From: Phycisphaerales bacterium
GTDB taxonomy: Bacteria > Planctomycetota > Phycisphaerae > Sedimentisphaerales > UBA12454
Assembly (NCBI GenBank): GCA_003142595.1
Contig: PLMU01000004.1
Location: 62,001-126,000, forward strand
Length of the DNA: 64,000 nucleotides
Direction of reading: 5' to 3'
In this document: piece after piece, positions 45,090 to 54,462 of the stretch
Numbering within the stretch: position 1 is the first letter of the stretch
How the letters are laid out: each line of letters begins with the position of its first letter
Position numbers and translations under genes: made by a program
Notes under the pieces: generated by a model
The model's database searches: none
What the model saw: only the letters and a program-made list of their open reading frames with translations
What the model was told of the DNA's origin: nothing

Positions 45090-46676
45090 ATGAAAAAGAG
45101 AAACTTGCTAATAACCGGAAGGAAAAGAAAAAAACATAGTTCACAAGTCCCGGTTGACAATAGTAAACAAGTTCGAAATGTTTTCTATATAATAAATGGA
45201 TTATTAGCAGTTGCGGGAATAATAATCATTCTTAAAGCCACGGCATTATATGGACTGGGCATTACACCGGATTCAATACATTACCTTGGTTGTGCTGAGA
45301 ATCTTCGAGCGGGAAAGGGTTATTTAGACTACGATGGCACGCCTTACACGCATTGGCCGCCTTTGTTTCCGTCGTTAATGGCATTACTGTCCCTGACGGG
45401 CATTGGGCCTTATGTTTCGGGACGAATTATAAACGCCTTAAGTTTCGGCGGAATAATTTTTCTTTCCGGAATATTAATTCATCAAAGAATCAAGTCGTTT
45501 TTGCTGGCTATAGCAGGGACTCTTACCGTATTTTTATCATCAACATTGTTAAAGGATTGTACATGTCTTTGGAGCGAATCGGTATTTATCGTGCTGATAA
45601 TAGCGTTTATTTACTACATAACGCTATATCTGGAAAAAGAGCGTCTGCGGCTGCTGATATTGGCGGCGGTTTTTGCAGCGATATCCTGTCTGCAAAGATA
45701 CGCCGGTCTGACAGCGATAATCGCAGGCGGCATCCTGATATTATTTTTTAATCGCAAAATAACTCTATGGAAAAGATTTAAACATTCATTTTTATTTGGA
45801 TTTATTGCCGTTGCACCTCTTTGTCTGTGGATTATAAGAAACCGATTAGTTTCCAAAACAAATATTGGTTATGAATTCGGTTTGCACCCGGATTTACTGT
45901 CGTGGATAGTAACCAGTCCGCTTGAAGACGTAACGGCATGGCTGGTTACGCAAGAATTGTGGCTGCCTGTCAGATTAATTATCATTGGTTTTTTTCTGTC
46001 AGTATTGATAGTCGCCAAAATACTGAGACGTCATAAATCATCAGATACAAAGATAGCGCAAGTCAGCGGTATTTTTTCTCTGGCATATGCTGTCTTTGTG
46101 ATATCCTCTGCGATAGTGGTGGCAGAAGCTAATGAGAGACTCTGGTCGGTATTATTTGTATTTTTGGTTCTTCTGATGTTGACCGCAATAGAGGCGATAG
46201 CCGAGCTTTTAGACCGATTCATAAAGAAACCGCCTGTAAGCAATTTTCTGGTATCAGGAATAATCAGTTTGTGGTTATTATTCTATTGTCTGCCAATAGT
46301 CCAGCAAACAGTTTCTGACGACTGCGAACATGGTGTTTCGGGCGTTAGTTCATCTTTTTGGCGGAATGCTCCGCTGGCCGGCTGGCTGAAAAATCATAAG
46401 CTGGATGGTGTATTTTTCAGCGATGACCCAGAAGCTTTGTATTTTCTACACAGGATTGTCGCGGAGCCCAGCCTTATAAAAACAGATGAAATAACGAAGT
46501 ACCGGGAAAAACTATCTTCAGTGAAAAATAATTATCTAATCTGGTATTCTATGGATTATTACTGCTTCAGCGGTTTCAGACGCAGTTATATTTGTGATTT
46601 AAGCGAAATAGCCGCCAAATTTCAATTAAAACCTGTGATAGTGCTGCCGGATGGCGGAGTTTTTATAATCCAGTGA
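45090..46676 (+). CDS. GT-C glycosyltransferase-like membrane protein (ArnT/PMT type)
   Basis: 528 residues, about eleven helices. The first loop TPDSIHYLGCAENLRAGKGY followed by DYDGTPYTHWPPLFPSLMALL is the acidic-residue loop of GT39/GT83-like enzymes (catalytic Asp, then PP-x-P). Such proteins transfer sugars from polyprenyl phosphates to lipids or proteins on the outer face of the inner membrane. A basic N-terminal tail (MKKRNLLITGRKRKKH) is cytosolic. Faces the methyltransferase and GT2 genes, so surface glycoconjugate synthesis is likely. A weak promoter may lie at 44989-45017. Confidence 0.8.
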   Translation: MKKRNLLITGRKRKKHSSQVPVDNSKQVRNVFYIINGLLAVAGIIIILKATALYGLGITPDSIHYLGCAENLRAGKGYLDYDGTPYTHWPPLFPSLMALLSLTGIGPYVSGRIINALSFGGIIFLSGILIHQRIKSFLLAIAGTLTVFLSSTLLKDCTCLWSESVFIVLIIAFIYYITLYLEKERLRLLILAAVFAAISCLQRYAGLTAIIAGGILILFFNRKITLWKRFKHSFLFGFIAVAPLCLWIIRNRLVSKTNIGYEFGLHPDLLSWIVTSPLEDVTAWLVTQELWLPVRLIIIGFFLSVLIVAKILRRHKSSDTKIAQVSGIFSLAYAVFVISSAIVVAEANERLWSVLFVFLVLLMLTAIEAIAELLDRFIKKPPVSNFLVSGIISLWLLFYCLPIVQQTVSDDCEHGVSGVSSSFWRNAPLAGWLKNHKLDGVFFSDDPEALYFLHRIVAEPSLIKTDEITKYREKLSSVKNNYLIWYSMDYYCFSGFRRSYICDLSEIAAKFQLKPVIVLPDGGVFIIQ

Positions 46677-46687
46677 TAACATTTCCG

Positions 46688-47296
46688 TTATTTGACTGCT
46701 GTAGCCCAGTTATTCATAAATAATTCAAAATGTCCGAGCCTCAATTTTTTTTTGGAAAAACCGGACGCCTGGAGTACGGATGAAATCGACGAGCAGCTAT
46801 AACTGCCTTTGTGATCTTTAATCTCGGTGTCACTGATCAATTTCAATTTTGCCAAAGTTCTCAGCAAGCCATCTGTCCAGAACGCAGGCGTAGTTAAAAT
46901 ATAGATTCCGTCCCGTTTTAAGATTCGGTAGATTTCCTTATGTATCTTAACCAGGTTTTCCGGGACGATATGTTCAAAAACTGCCAGCATAGTCACAACA
47001 TCGAAATAGTCGTTTTCAAAAGGAAATTTTTCCACTTCTTCAAAATTACAGTCGATAAGAGTAATCTTCTGTTTAATTATGTTTTCATCAGGTTTGTTAT
47101 GAGATATTTTATCCAGGCCGTATTTTTCTGAAAAGTTTACATTGAGAAGAAATAACGGATAATTTCCACAACCCACATCTAATATCCGTCCGGTTTTATT
47201 GGCAGATTTTATTTTATTTTTAGCTATTTTATGCCGCTGTTTCGCCAGGAACACATCGAGAGGGCCGTATCCTCTAACCACATTCTGTCTTGTCAT
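46688..47296 (-). CDS. SAM-dependent methyltransferase (Methyltransf_11 type)
   Basis: 202 residues. Motif I RILDVGCGNYPLFLL (about 37-51), motif II with YGLDKI, and FDVVTMLAVFEHI plus ILKRDGIYILTTP (motifs IV-VI). Class I Rossmann fold; substrate unknown. It converges with the GT-C gene (11 bases apart) and follows the GT2 gene on the same strand, so it may act on a glycolipid or polysaccharide precursor. Confidence 0.85.
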   Translation of the reverse strand: MTRQNVVRGYGPLDVFLAKQRHKIAKNKIKSANKTGRILDVGCGNYPLFLLNVNFSEKYGLDKISHNKPDENIIKQKITLIDCNFEEVEKFPFENDYFDVVTMLAVFEHIVPENLVKIHKEIYRILKRDGIYILTTPAFWTDGLLRTLAKLKLISDTEIKDHKGSYSCSSISSVLQASGFSKKKLRLGHFELFMNNWATAVK

Positions 47297-47357
47297 AATG
47301 GTTTTAATTCCCCAAACCGGGTTTCCGATTTATCATCTGATATTTCAAATAAAGCTT

Positions 47358-48317
47358 TTATTGTAATTGCCTTGTTGGTTTTCTGGTGAGCACATTATGC
47401 AGCTCACGAAACCTCCAATTTATAGCGTGAAGCAATATTCCCAAAAAAACGCAGATGCCGGACAGAATTATGAATCCTGTTGCCAGGATTGCAAGTGGGA
47501 CATGACGTACTATATGATTAGGGTCGCTAAGATAATCTCTGATAGGCGGAATTCCTGCCATTATTCCTAAGGCCAGAAAAATCAGTCCGACACTGCCGAA
47601 AAAAGTCAACGGCTTAAAAGCTCTGAAAAGGCTGAACAGCTTCCACAGAACACGAGTTCCGTCACGAAAAGTGTGCAGCTTGCTTGTGCTTCCGAGAGGT
47701 CTTTGTTGATATGGCACATTAACTTCGACAATTTTCATGCGATAATACAGCATTTGGATGGTCATTTCAGTTTCAATCTCGAATCCTGACGAAACCAGCG
47801 GGATACATTCTACCACGCGTTTATTGAATGCTCTGTAACCGCTCATGATGTCTGTCAATTGAGCACTTCCCATCCAGTTAACCAGTCGGCAAATAAGGTT
47901 ATTTCCGAATACATGAAGCGGGCGGAATGAATTATCCTGGTAATTTGCAAGCCTTGCACCGACGACCATATCGGCATCTCCTGCCAGCAATGGCCCAAGG
48001 AGCTTACCGACGTAATCGGTTGGATAGGTATCATCTCCGTCAATAATTATGTAGACATCTGCATCGATACGGCTGAACATTTTTTCCACAACAAAACCTT
48101 TTCCGAGCCGTGGTTCCTTTATTACGATAGCGCCGTGTTCTCTGGCTGCAGAGGCCGTAGAATCTGTCGAGCAATTGTCAAAAACATATGTGGTTGCCGA
48201 AGGAAGTTCCCTGCGTAATCCATCAATTACTTTTCCAATGGTAACTTCCTCGTTGTGACACGGAATTAATATCGCTGTTTTCAAATCAGCTATCTTAATG
48301 TCGTTTTTATCAGGCAA
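47358..48317 (-). CDS. Glycosyltransferase family 2 with two C-terminal transmembrane helices
   Basis: 319 residues. GT-A fold with AILIPCHNEEVTIGKVI, VFDNCSTDSTASAA, IIIDGDDTYPTDYV (DxD-like) and SGYRAFNKRVVE; two helices at about 245-300. This is the DPM1/ArnC/GtrB type, which makes polyprenyl-phosphate-linked sugars. Those would be donors for GT-C enzymes such as the one encoded next to it (inference from pathway logic). Confidence 0.9.
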   Translation of the reverse strand: MPDKNDIKIADLKTAILIPCHNEEVTIGKVIDGLRRELPSATTYVFDNCSTDSTASAAREHGAIVIKEPRLGKGFVVEKMFSRIDADVYIIIDGDDTYPTDYVGKLLGPLLAGDADMVVGARLANYQDNSFRPLHVFGNNLICRLVNWMGSAQLTDIMSGYRAFNKRVVECIPLVSSGFEIETEMTIQMLYYRMKIVEVNVPYQQRPLGSTSKLHTFRDGTRVLWKLFSLFRAFKPLTFFGSVGLIFLALGIMAGIPPIRDYLSDPNHIVRHVPLAILATGFIILSGICVFLGILLHAINWRFRELHNVLTRKPTRQLQ

Positions 48318-48502
48318 TAGACATTATCCATTTAAGACTATAAATTTCGCTTAGAAATCACTTCCCCCTGATTATATTGCAATATAATCAGGTAGGCAAT
48401 TAAAAAATTTTGTTGAATCGACCGGCATAATCGCTTTCTTTTTACTTATTTTTGCCTTATTATAATAGAATAAAAGGCTTATACATTATGTAACAGGAAA
48501 TC

Positions 48503-49654
48503 ATGGAAGCTTTAAACTCAATATGGACGTTTCCGGCAATCGTTTTAGCGGCAATGCTTATTGCCTGGGCTGCAGAATGCGGCCAATTCTATATTTCGCA
48601 GGGTCTGGCGCTGGCAGTTCTGGCGTGGATTCAGACGATTCCCGAATTTGCGGTTGAGGCTGTTATTGCGCTGGATGCCTCTAAAGACCCCGCCAAGCTT
48701 CATCTTATTACCGCTAATTATACAGGGTCTTTAAGGTTGTTCGTGGGTCTGGGATGGCCTATGGTTTATTTCGTTGCCCTGATTTTTGCCAGGATGAAGG
48801 GGGATAAAAAAGAATCGTGGGTCATAAAAATGGATGATGAGCATTCCATCGCCATTGTTTCGCTTTTGCCGACGCTGCTTTACTTTTTATTTATTTATTT
48901 TAAAGGCACGCTGAATATTTTCGATGGTCTGGTATTAAGTGCTATATATTTTACTTATCTTTATCTGCTGTCGAAAATTCCGCCTCAGGAAGCCGAAGAG
49001 ATGGAGGATCTCGGATGGGTTCCAAAATACGTGATGACACGCAGGAAACCGGTCAGTATTACGCTGATAGTTGTGCTTTTCATCGCCGGTGCCGTAACTA
49101 TATATTATTCAGCACATCCGTTCCTTAATTCAATGCTTGCACTGGCGACATCTATTGGAATTTCACAATTTGTTTTTGTGCAGTGGGTAGCGCCGTTCCT
49201 GAGCGAGTTTCCTGAGAAGCTCTCGGCCTTTCACTGGGCAAGAAAAGTTACCAAGGCGCCGATGGCCCTTGCAAATTTTGTCTCCTCGTCAATCAATCAA
49301 TGGACGATCCTCATAGCGATGATACCTGTCATTTATTCTTTGGGTTTGGGAAGATTATCATCGGTTCCTTTTGACGAGCATCAGAAAGTTGAAATACTAT
49401 TGACTATAGTTCAGTCCTATCTGGGATTTCTTTTCCTGGCAAGTATGGATTTTACGCTCTTTGAAGCTGCCGGTTTGTTTGTTTTGTGGCTTATTCAATT
49501 TATTGTCCCAAACATACGCGTGGAAATTACATGGGTTTATGCTTTTTGGGCATTAATTGAAACGCTGCGGATGATAAAAAATTTCAGACAAAGAAACGCT
49601 CTAAATGTTTTTTGGAAGCTGAGCAGAAAGCTTTTAAAAAAAGAAGCATATTAA
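48503..49654 (+). CDS. Sodium/calcium exchanger-like (CaCA superfamily) membrane protein
   Basis: 383 residues, about ten helices. Two inverted alpha-repeats are visible: WIQTIPEFAVEAVIAL (about 41-56) and VAPFLSEFPEKLSAF (about 230-245), each with the P-E or S-E-x-P-E ion-binding core of CaCA antiporters. The soluble loop between the halves (about 155-180) is short. It likely exchanges Ca2+ or another cation for Na+ or H+. AGGAAA precedes the ATG; a TATAAT lies at 48461-48466. Confidence 0.78.
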   Translation: MEALNSIWTFPAIVLAAMLIAWAAECGQFYISQGLALAVLAWIQTIPEFAVEAVIALDASKDPAKLHLITANYTGSLRLFVGLGWPMVYFVALIFARMKGDKKESWVIKMDDEHSIAIVSLLPTLLYFLFIYFKGTLNIFDGLVLSAIYFTYLYLLSKIPPQEAEEMEDLGWVPKYVMTRRKPVSITLIVVLFIAGAVTIYYSAHPFLNSMLALATSIGISQFVFVQWVAPFLSEFPEKLSAFHWARKVTKAPMALANFVSSSINQWTILIAMIPVIYSLGLGRLSSVPFDEHQKVEILLTIVQSYLGFLFLASMDFTLFEAAGLFVLWLIQFIVPNIRVEITWVYAFWALIETLRMIKNFRQRNALNVFWKLSRKLLKKEAY

Positions 49655-49671
49655 AAGTTTTCGCCGAATAA

Positions 49672-49686
49672 ACTTACAATGTAAGT
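49672..49686. promoter_or_regulatory. Palindrome upstream of the FMN reductase gene
   Basis: ACTTAC-AAT-GTAAGT, a perfect 15-base dyad, 20 bases before the start codon. It could be an operator; redox-regulated flavoprotein genes often have such sites. Confidence 0.35.
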
Positions 49687-49705
49687 CTTAAGAAGGGATA
49701 ATCCT

Positions 49706-50287
49706 GTGCCTAAAAAAATTCTGATAATTAACGGCAGTCCTAAAAAGGATGGAAATACCACTGTGATGGTTGAATGGTTCAAACAAGGTGCCGCCTCCAA
49801 GGGAGCGGATGTTGAAATTGTCCGCAGCGCTTTTCTTAAATATAAAACGCCGGGCTGTATATCCTGCCGGGCGTGCCAGAAAAGCGCTAAGTATGAATGT
49901 TGCATTGAAGACGAGGCAAAACCTGTTTTAGCTAAAATGGCAGAGGTCGATGTGATTGTTTTCGCTACGCCGCTTTACTTTTTTGGTCCAAGCGCTCAAT
50001 TGAAACTTATTTTCGACAGAATGTTTTCACTTTATAAATGGGATAACGATGCCGGCACAATGGAAACGCCCTTAACAGGAAAAACTCTTGTCCTTTTGGC
50101 AAGCGCATTCGAAGATATTGGCCTTGATGTCCTTGAAAAACCTTTTGCGCTGACAGCCCAATATACCATGATGAAATTTGAATCTGTTCTTGTCGCAAAT
50201 GCAGGTGTTTCAGGCGAAATTGCAAAAAAATGGCCAAAAACCCGCGAAAAAGTTATAGCGATTGGCAGCGATATCGCGCAGCAATAA
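49706..50287 (+). CDS. NADPH-dependent FMN reductase / iron-sulfur flavoprotein-like
   Basis: 193 residues from a GTG. ILIINGSPKKDGNTTVMVEWF is the FMN phosphate loop; CISCRACQKSAKYECCIEDEA (Cys at about 53, 56 and 64-65) resembles the cysteine cluster of COG0655 proteins; VIVFATPLYFFGPSAQLKLIFDRM is the second flavin-binding loop. The enzyme transfers electrons between NAD(P)H, flavin and an acceptor. Its 3' end is 14 bases before the next gene. Confidence 0.88.
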   Translation: MPKKILIINGSPKKDGNTTVMVEWFKQGAASKGADVEIVRSAFLKYKTPGCISCRACQKSAKYECCIEDEAKPVLAKMAEVDVIVFATPLYFFGPSAQLKLIFDRMFSLYKWDNDAGTMETPLTGKTLVLLASAFEDIGLDVLEKPFALTAQYTMMKFESVLVANAGVSGEIAKKWPKTREKVIAIGSDIAQQ

Positions 50288-50301
50288 ATGAGAATTTATC
50301 T

Positions 50302-51093
50302 ATGAATTATAAATGGGATGCTGAAGAATACAGTAAAAATTCCGGAAATCAAAAGCGCTGGGCTGACGGGCTTTTGAAGCAGATAGATTTTAAAGGCAAT
50401 GAAATCGTTCTCGATATAGGATGCGGTGACGGAAAGATTACCTCGCTTCTTAGGGGGAAAACGCCGCGGGGAACTGTTTTAGGGATAGATAGCTCGAAGG
50501 ATATGATTGGCCTTGCCAAAGGCAGATATGACGGCAAATATAAAAATCTATCTTTTAAAAAAGCCGATGCCTGCAGACTTGGTTTTAAAAACAGGTTCGA
50601 TATTGTTTTCTCGAATGCCTCTTTTCACTGGATAGCAGACCATAATTCGCTTTTGAAATGTATCTATCAGTCGTTGCGGCCGGGCGGGAAGCTTTTTGTC
50701 CAAATGGGCGCCAAAGGCAATTTTTGCGGTATAGTCGCAACCGGCAATAAACTTATTCGCAGAAACAAATGGCGAAAATATTTTAAAAATTTCATATTTC
50801 CATATAATTTTTTTGCTGCCTCTGCTTACAGGAAGCTGTTGCGAAAATACGGTTTGAAAATAGATACTATGCGCACTTTTAGTCAATATATGGAATATGA
50901 CGAGAAAGAAAAATTCAAAAACTCGCTTCGCACCCTCTGGATGCCATATATGTGTAAAGTGCCCCCCGGTCTTCGCGGGCAATTCCTGGATGAAACCGTC
51001 GAGCAGTATTTGAAGGATTATCCGCCGAACAAAAATGACTGGATTAAGGTAAAGATGAACCGGCTGGAATTCCAAGCGCAAAAACCATACTAA
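50302..51093 (+). CDS. SAM-dependent methyltransferase (trans-aconitate methyltransferase-like)
   Basis: 263 residues from the ATG at 50302. W-D-AEEYSKNSGNQKRWADGLL at the N-terminus and VLDIGCGDGKITSLL (motif I), VLGIDSSKDMIGLAK (motif II), FDIVFSNASFHWIADH (motif IV) and LRPGGKLFVQMG (motif VI) match the Tam/UbiE-like group. FNASxHW is typical for methylation of small carboxylic acids, but the substrate is not certain. Confidence 0.88.
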   Translation: MNYKWDAEEYSKNSGNQKRWADGLLKQIDFKGNEIVLDIGCGDGKITSLLRGKTPRGTVLGIDSSKDMIGLAKGRYDGKYKNLSFKKADACRLGFKNRFDIVFSNASFHWIADHNSLLKCIYQSLRPGGKLFVQMGAKGNFCGIVATGNKLIRRNKWRKYFKNFIFPYNFFAASAYRKLLRKYGLKIDTMRTFSQYMEYDEKEKFKNSLRTLWMPYMCKVPPGLRGQFLDETVEQYLKDYPPNKNDWIKVKMNRLEFQAQKPY

Positions 51094-51136
51094 TAATTTT
51101 GCGCTTTGCGGTTAAAGTATAAATTTAAGAGATATA

Positions 51137-51436
51137 GTGAATAAAATTATGTCAAAAGTACCGATTCGTATAGGAAAGTACTGGGTTTATATCCTCAGAT
51201 GTAAAGACGGGACGTATTATACCGGCTACACGAGTAATCTTGAAAAACGCATTGTTTTACATAACAGCGGCAAAGGGGCGAAATATGTGAGAAATAAGCT
51301 GCCGACGACCTTGGCTTATGCCAAAAAATACAAATATTATAAAAGCGCTTTAAACGGAGAAAGAGATATTAAACAATTAAGCCGTCAAAAAAAAGAAGAA
51401 CTTGTAAGAAAATATGAAATTGGTGGAATACAATGA
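51137..51436 (+). CDS. GIY-YIG nuclease-like protein (UPF0213/YhbQ type)
   Basis: 99 residues from a GTG 4 bases after AAGAGA; ATG at 51149 is possible. The motif is WVYILRCKDGTYYTGYTSNLEKRI (written in parts: VYI for GIY, YTG for YIG), followed by HNSGKGAKYVRN with the catalytic Arg region and NGERDIKQLSRQKKEEL with the conserved Glu. Small single-domain members are of unknown biological role. Overlaps miaB by four bases. Confidence 0.9.
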   Translation: MNKIMSKVPIRIGKYWVYILRCKDGTYYTGYTSNLEKRIVLHNSGKGAKYVRNKLPTTLAYAKKYKYYKSALNGERDIKQLSRQKKEELVRKYEIGGIQ

Positions 51437-52797
51437 AAGTATTCCTAAGAAGCTTTGGATGCCAGATGAATAAGCTCGATACTAATCTGGTGGCCAATTC
51501 ATTTTTACAGGCCGGCTTTGAATTTACAGAAGAAATCGGCGAAGCTGATGCCGTTCTTATTAATACCTGCTCTGTCCGCAATCACGCCGAAGAAAGAGTT
51601 CTCTCGCTGCTTGGGCATCTTAAGCATATAAAAAAGACTCGTCCCCAAATAGTTGTCGCTGTCTTCGGCTGTATGGCTCAAAGATTAAAAGAAGATTTAC
51701 TCAGTCACGAAGCGGTAAATATTGTTTGCGGACCGCTGCAGATACCCGAACTTGTAAGTCTTGTAAGTAAAGCCATCGAGAAAAACACAAAGTTAACTGC
51801 CGTAAGCAATGACATAAGGCATAAATCATTGCCAGAAGATTCAGATAGACTTGACGATTTTGAATATTCTTATGATTCGGCGGAAGATAATCTGCCGGCA
51901 CAGGCGTATGTTCGAGTAATGCGCGGCTGCGACAAATTCTGCTCATATTGTGTTGTGCCTTATGTTCGAGGGCCTGAGGCATCGAGGGAGCCTGCAAAAA
52001 TAATTGCTCAGATTAAAAAACTTGCTGACAGCGGCATAAAACAGGTAACTCTGCTTGGGCAGACGGTAAACTCGTATCGCTATGATAATTTTACCTTTGC
52101 GGATTTATTGTATGAAGTCAGTAAGATAAACAGTATTGAATGGATAAAATTTGTTACCTGCTATCCGAAAAATTTTGATGAGAGAATTTTTAAGGCGATG
52201 GTAGATTTGCCGACAGTGTGCCGGTATTTGCATATACCCGCCCAGAGTGGCTCGGATAAAATCCTAAAGGCGATGAATCGCGGCTATACGTGCAGCCAAT
52301 ATCTCGAAATTATAGACAAAGCAAGAGAGATTGTGCCGGATATCGCGGTTGCGGGCGATTTTATTGTCGGTTTTCCGGGCGAAACTGACGAAGATTTTCA
52401 AAAAACCATTGAGCTTGTCGAAAAGGCTCAATATAAAAATTGCTATATATTCAAATATTCACCCCGGCCCGGCACAAGAGCGGATGATAAGCTCGCCGAC
52501 GATGTGCCAATGGAAGTAAAAAAGCAGAGAAATATTGAGCTTCTCGCCGTTCAGGAAAAAATCAGCGCCGAACTGAACAAATCTTTTATTGGCAAAACTG
52601 TAAAAGTCCTTGTCGAAGGTGCGAGCAAAAAGGCTCATCTTGATAAAGCGGACAAAGAAAATGTTTCTCAGCTGATTGGACGAACGGCGGGAGATTATAT
52701 TGTTGTTTTTGACGGCTCGGAAAATCTGGCCGGACAGTTCGTAAATGTCAATATTACAAAGGCAAGTGCGTTGACGCTTTTCGGGCAGATTAATTAG
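51433..52797 (+). CDS. miaB: tRNA-2-methylthio-N6-dimethylallyladenosine synthase
   Basis: 454 residues. N-terminal UPF0004 domain with SFGCQMNKLDTNLV, NTCSVRNHAEERVLSLLG and VFGCMAQR (three Cys for the auxiliary cluster); radical-SAM motif RGCDKFCSYCVVPYVRG (CxxxCxxC); C-terminal TRAM domain. It methylthiolates A37 of tRNAs that read UNN codons. Ribosome site GGTGGA lies before the ATG. Confidence 0.95.
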   Translation: MKVFLRSFGCQMNKLDTNLVANSFLQAGFEFTEEIGEADAVLINTCSVRNHAEERVLSLLGHLKHIKKTRPQIVVAVFGCMAQRLKEDLLSHEAVNIVCGPLQIPELVSLVSKAIEKNTKLTAVSNDIRHKSLPEDSDRLDDFEYSYDSAEDNLPAQAYVRVMRGCDKFCSYCVVPYVRGPEASREPAKIIAQIKKLADSGIKQVTLLGQTVNSYRYDNFTFADLLYEVSKINSIEWIKFVTCYPKNFDERIFKAMVDLPTVCRYLHIPAQSGSDKILKAMNRGYTCSQYLEIIDKAREIVPDIAVAGDFIVGFPGETDEDFQKTIELVEKAQYKNCYIFKYSPRPGTRADDKLADDVPMEVKKQRNIELLAVQEKISAELNKSFIGKTVKVLVEGASKKAHLDKADKENVSQLIGRTAGDYIVVFDGSENLAGQFVNVNITKASALTLFGQIN

Positions 52798-53422
52798 TGC
52801 GAGCCATCTTTTCAGCCATTTTATCAAGCCCTGACAAACATAGTTGCGACCAGGTTTCCATTTCAGCTTTGACATCCTGTAATTCGGCAGCGGACATAAA
52901 ATCCATCTGGGTAATCATTTGTTCGCGTTTTTCAACTTTCGGAGCATCAAGCAGCCAATAATGAACAATTCCAAGATGAACACTTCCGACTTCGTTAGAA
53001 TCGTCATTAATCAGGGCAACAATTTTATCGGTATAGGAAGTATTAACAGAAATTTCTTCAGCTATTTCACGCTGGACTGCTTCAAGATAAGTTTTTTTAA
53101 CATCCACGCTAAAAAGTGTCCAGTCAACCGGATTTATATGACCGCCGATGCCAATAGAACGTTTTGAGACAAGCCGGGTCTCGCCTGCACGTTTGCCGCG
53201 GACATAATTGAGATATTTTCCATTATGGCTCATTATCACATAAGGGATAAGCTGTTTAAAAGAAGGATTTTTTTCCGCCTCTGACCTGTTCATAAAAAGA
53301 GCAGCGCCCCTGGCAAAAATTTTGTCGAGATAACGTTCAGTGTCGAACATAAGTCCGTTGAACAATCCTACCTGTTCAAAAACTTCACGTTTGATTACCA
53401 ATACCTGTTCTTCCTGAGCCAT
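52790..53422 (-). CDS. Nudix-like phosphoesterase (COG4112 type)
   Basis: 210 residues. It starts AQEEQVLVIKREVFEQVGLFNGL, carries ALFMNRSEAEKNPSFKQLIPYVI and a Nudix region GIGGHINP followed by LEAVQREIAEEI (REIxEE core at about residue 138). Between GG and the helix there is a longer insert than in the classical 23-residue box. This pattern belongs to a group annotated as predicted phosphoesterase of the MutT family. It converges with miaB, overlapping by eight bases, and ends a pair with tsaB upstream. Confidence 0.82.
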   Translation of the reverse strand: MAQEEQVLVIKREVFEQVGLFNGLMFDTERYLDKIFARGAALFMNRSEAEKNPSFKQLIPYVIMSHNGKYLNYVRGKRAGETRLVSKRSIGIGGHINPVDWTLFSVDVKKTYLEAVQREIAEEISVNTSYTDKIVALINDDSNEVGSVHLGIVHYWLLDAPKVEKREQMITQMDFMSAAELQDVKAEMETWSQLCLSGLDKMAEKMARTN

Positions 53423-53426
53423 TTAA

Positions 53427-54140
53427 TTATCCTTTCTTTTCCCAGTTTTCTTCCGCTTCAGGTCTGCGGATGTAGAATGGTACAAGGCTGACAGGGTCGG
53501 CAAATTTTCCTTCTGCCGCCATTTGTGAGCCGATTCTGAAAACATTTGATGCTCTCGGCGACCAATATTTATTATCGAGTATTCTAATGTTATTAGTTTC
53601 TAATTTTTTAGCGTAATAAAGCAGACCTTCACCAAGCAGCCAAATAGGTTCATTCTCAAATTTTTCTTTGAATTGTTCTGCGGTCAACATACAGTCAGCG
53701 AGAATTTTTTCCCAGGTGCTATTTTCTCTTTTAAAGACCGCTATAAAAAACTGGCCTCTCTTTGCGTCGATGACTGTGGCAATTTTTTTGATTTTTATAT
53801 CATCGACATTCATCGCCATTGCGTCGCTGGTATTTACGGCAACAATTTTACTTTGAGCAGCAAGAGCCATCATCTTGGCAACCGTGACCGAAATTCTAAT
53901 TCCGGTGAAGCTGCCTGGGCCAATAGAAATATGGATATAATTTATCTGCTTAGGCTTTTTTCCGGTTTTTTCTAAAAGTTCGATAATAGAATCAAATAAT
54001 TCGGCACTATGCCGAAGGGGGGCAGAAAAGGTTTTTTCGTCCGATAAATTTTTTTCAAAGCCTGCAGCTACAGAACCTACCCTGCCGGAAGTCTCAATAG
54101 CAAGGCCATAAGGTTGGGGTGAAATTGTTGATTTTATCAT
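53427..54140 (-). CDS. tsaB: tRNA threonylcarbamoyladenosine biosynthesis protein TsaB
   Basis: 237 residues. LAIETSGRVGSVAAG, LRHSAELFDSIIELLEKTG and IHISIGPGSFTGIRISVTVAKMMA (GPGSFTGxR) define TsaB, the partner of TsaD in making t6A at position 37 of ANN-decoding tRNAs. With miaB nearby, two different tRNA position-37 modification genes sit within 3 kb. Four bases before the Nudix gene. Confidence 0.94.
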   Translation of the reverse strand: MIKSTISPQPYGLAIETSGRVGSVAAGFEKNLSDEKTFSAPLRHSAELFDSIIELLEKTGKKPKQINYIHISIGPGSFTGIRISVTVAKMMALAAQSKIVAVNTSDAMAMNVDDIKIKKIATVIDAKRGQFFIAVFKRENSTWEKILADCMLTAEQFKEKFENEPIWLLGEGLLYYAKKLETNNIRILDNKYWSPRASNVFRIGSQMAAEGKFADPVSLVPFYIRRPEAEENWEKKG

Positions 54141-54330
54141 AAGTTCAGTTACTTAAGGGTGTTATAGATTTAACCTGTTTTCCCAGATTACTTTTTATTA
54201 AAAAAATTAACTATATATCCGGCCATTAGAAGCCGATGTTATTACCGAAATATAATGGATATTTTAAATAATGTAAGCTGAAAAAACTAAAATATTTTAA
54301 AAAACATCTATGCAAATATACAAATTTATC

Positions 54331-54381
54331 TTGAAAAAAATAGAAACGACTGTTAAGATAGATAATCTCAGTAACAGTCGT
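54331..54381 (+). promoter_or_regulatory. Predicted promoter and inverted repeat upstream of the orphan secretin
   Basis: TTGAAA (54331-54336), 17-base spacer, TAAGAT (54354-54359). A perfect 10-base inverted repeat, ACGACTGTTA (54346-54355) and TAACAGTCGT (54372-54381), straddles the -10. A further ACAGTCG occurs near 54409. The rest of 54141-54462 is AT-rich and has no gene. Confidence 0.45.
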
Positions 54382-54462
54382 AGAATAAACAAGATATATG
54401 CAGCCGAACAGTCGAGTACAAAGAACATTGTCTTAATGATTATTTTGTAACAGGAGACTACT

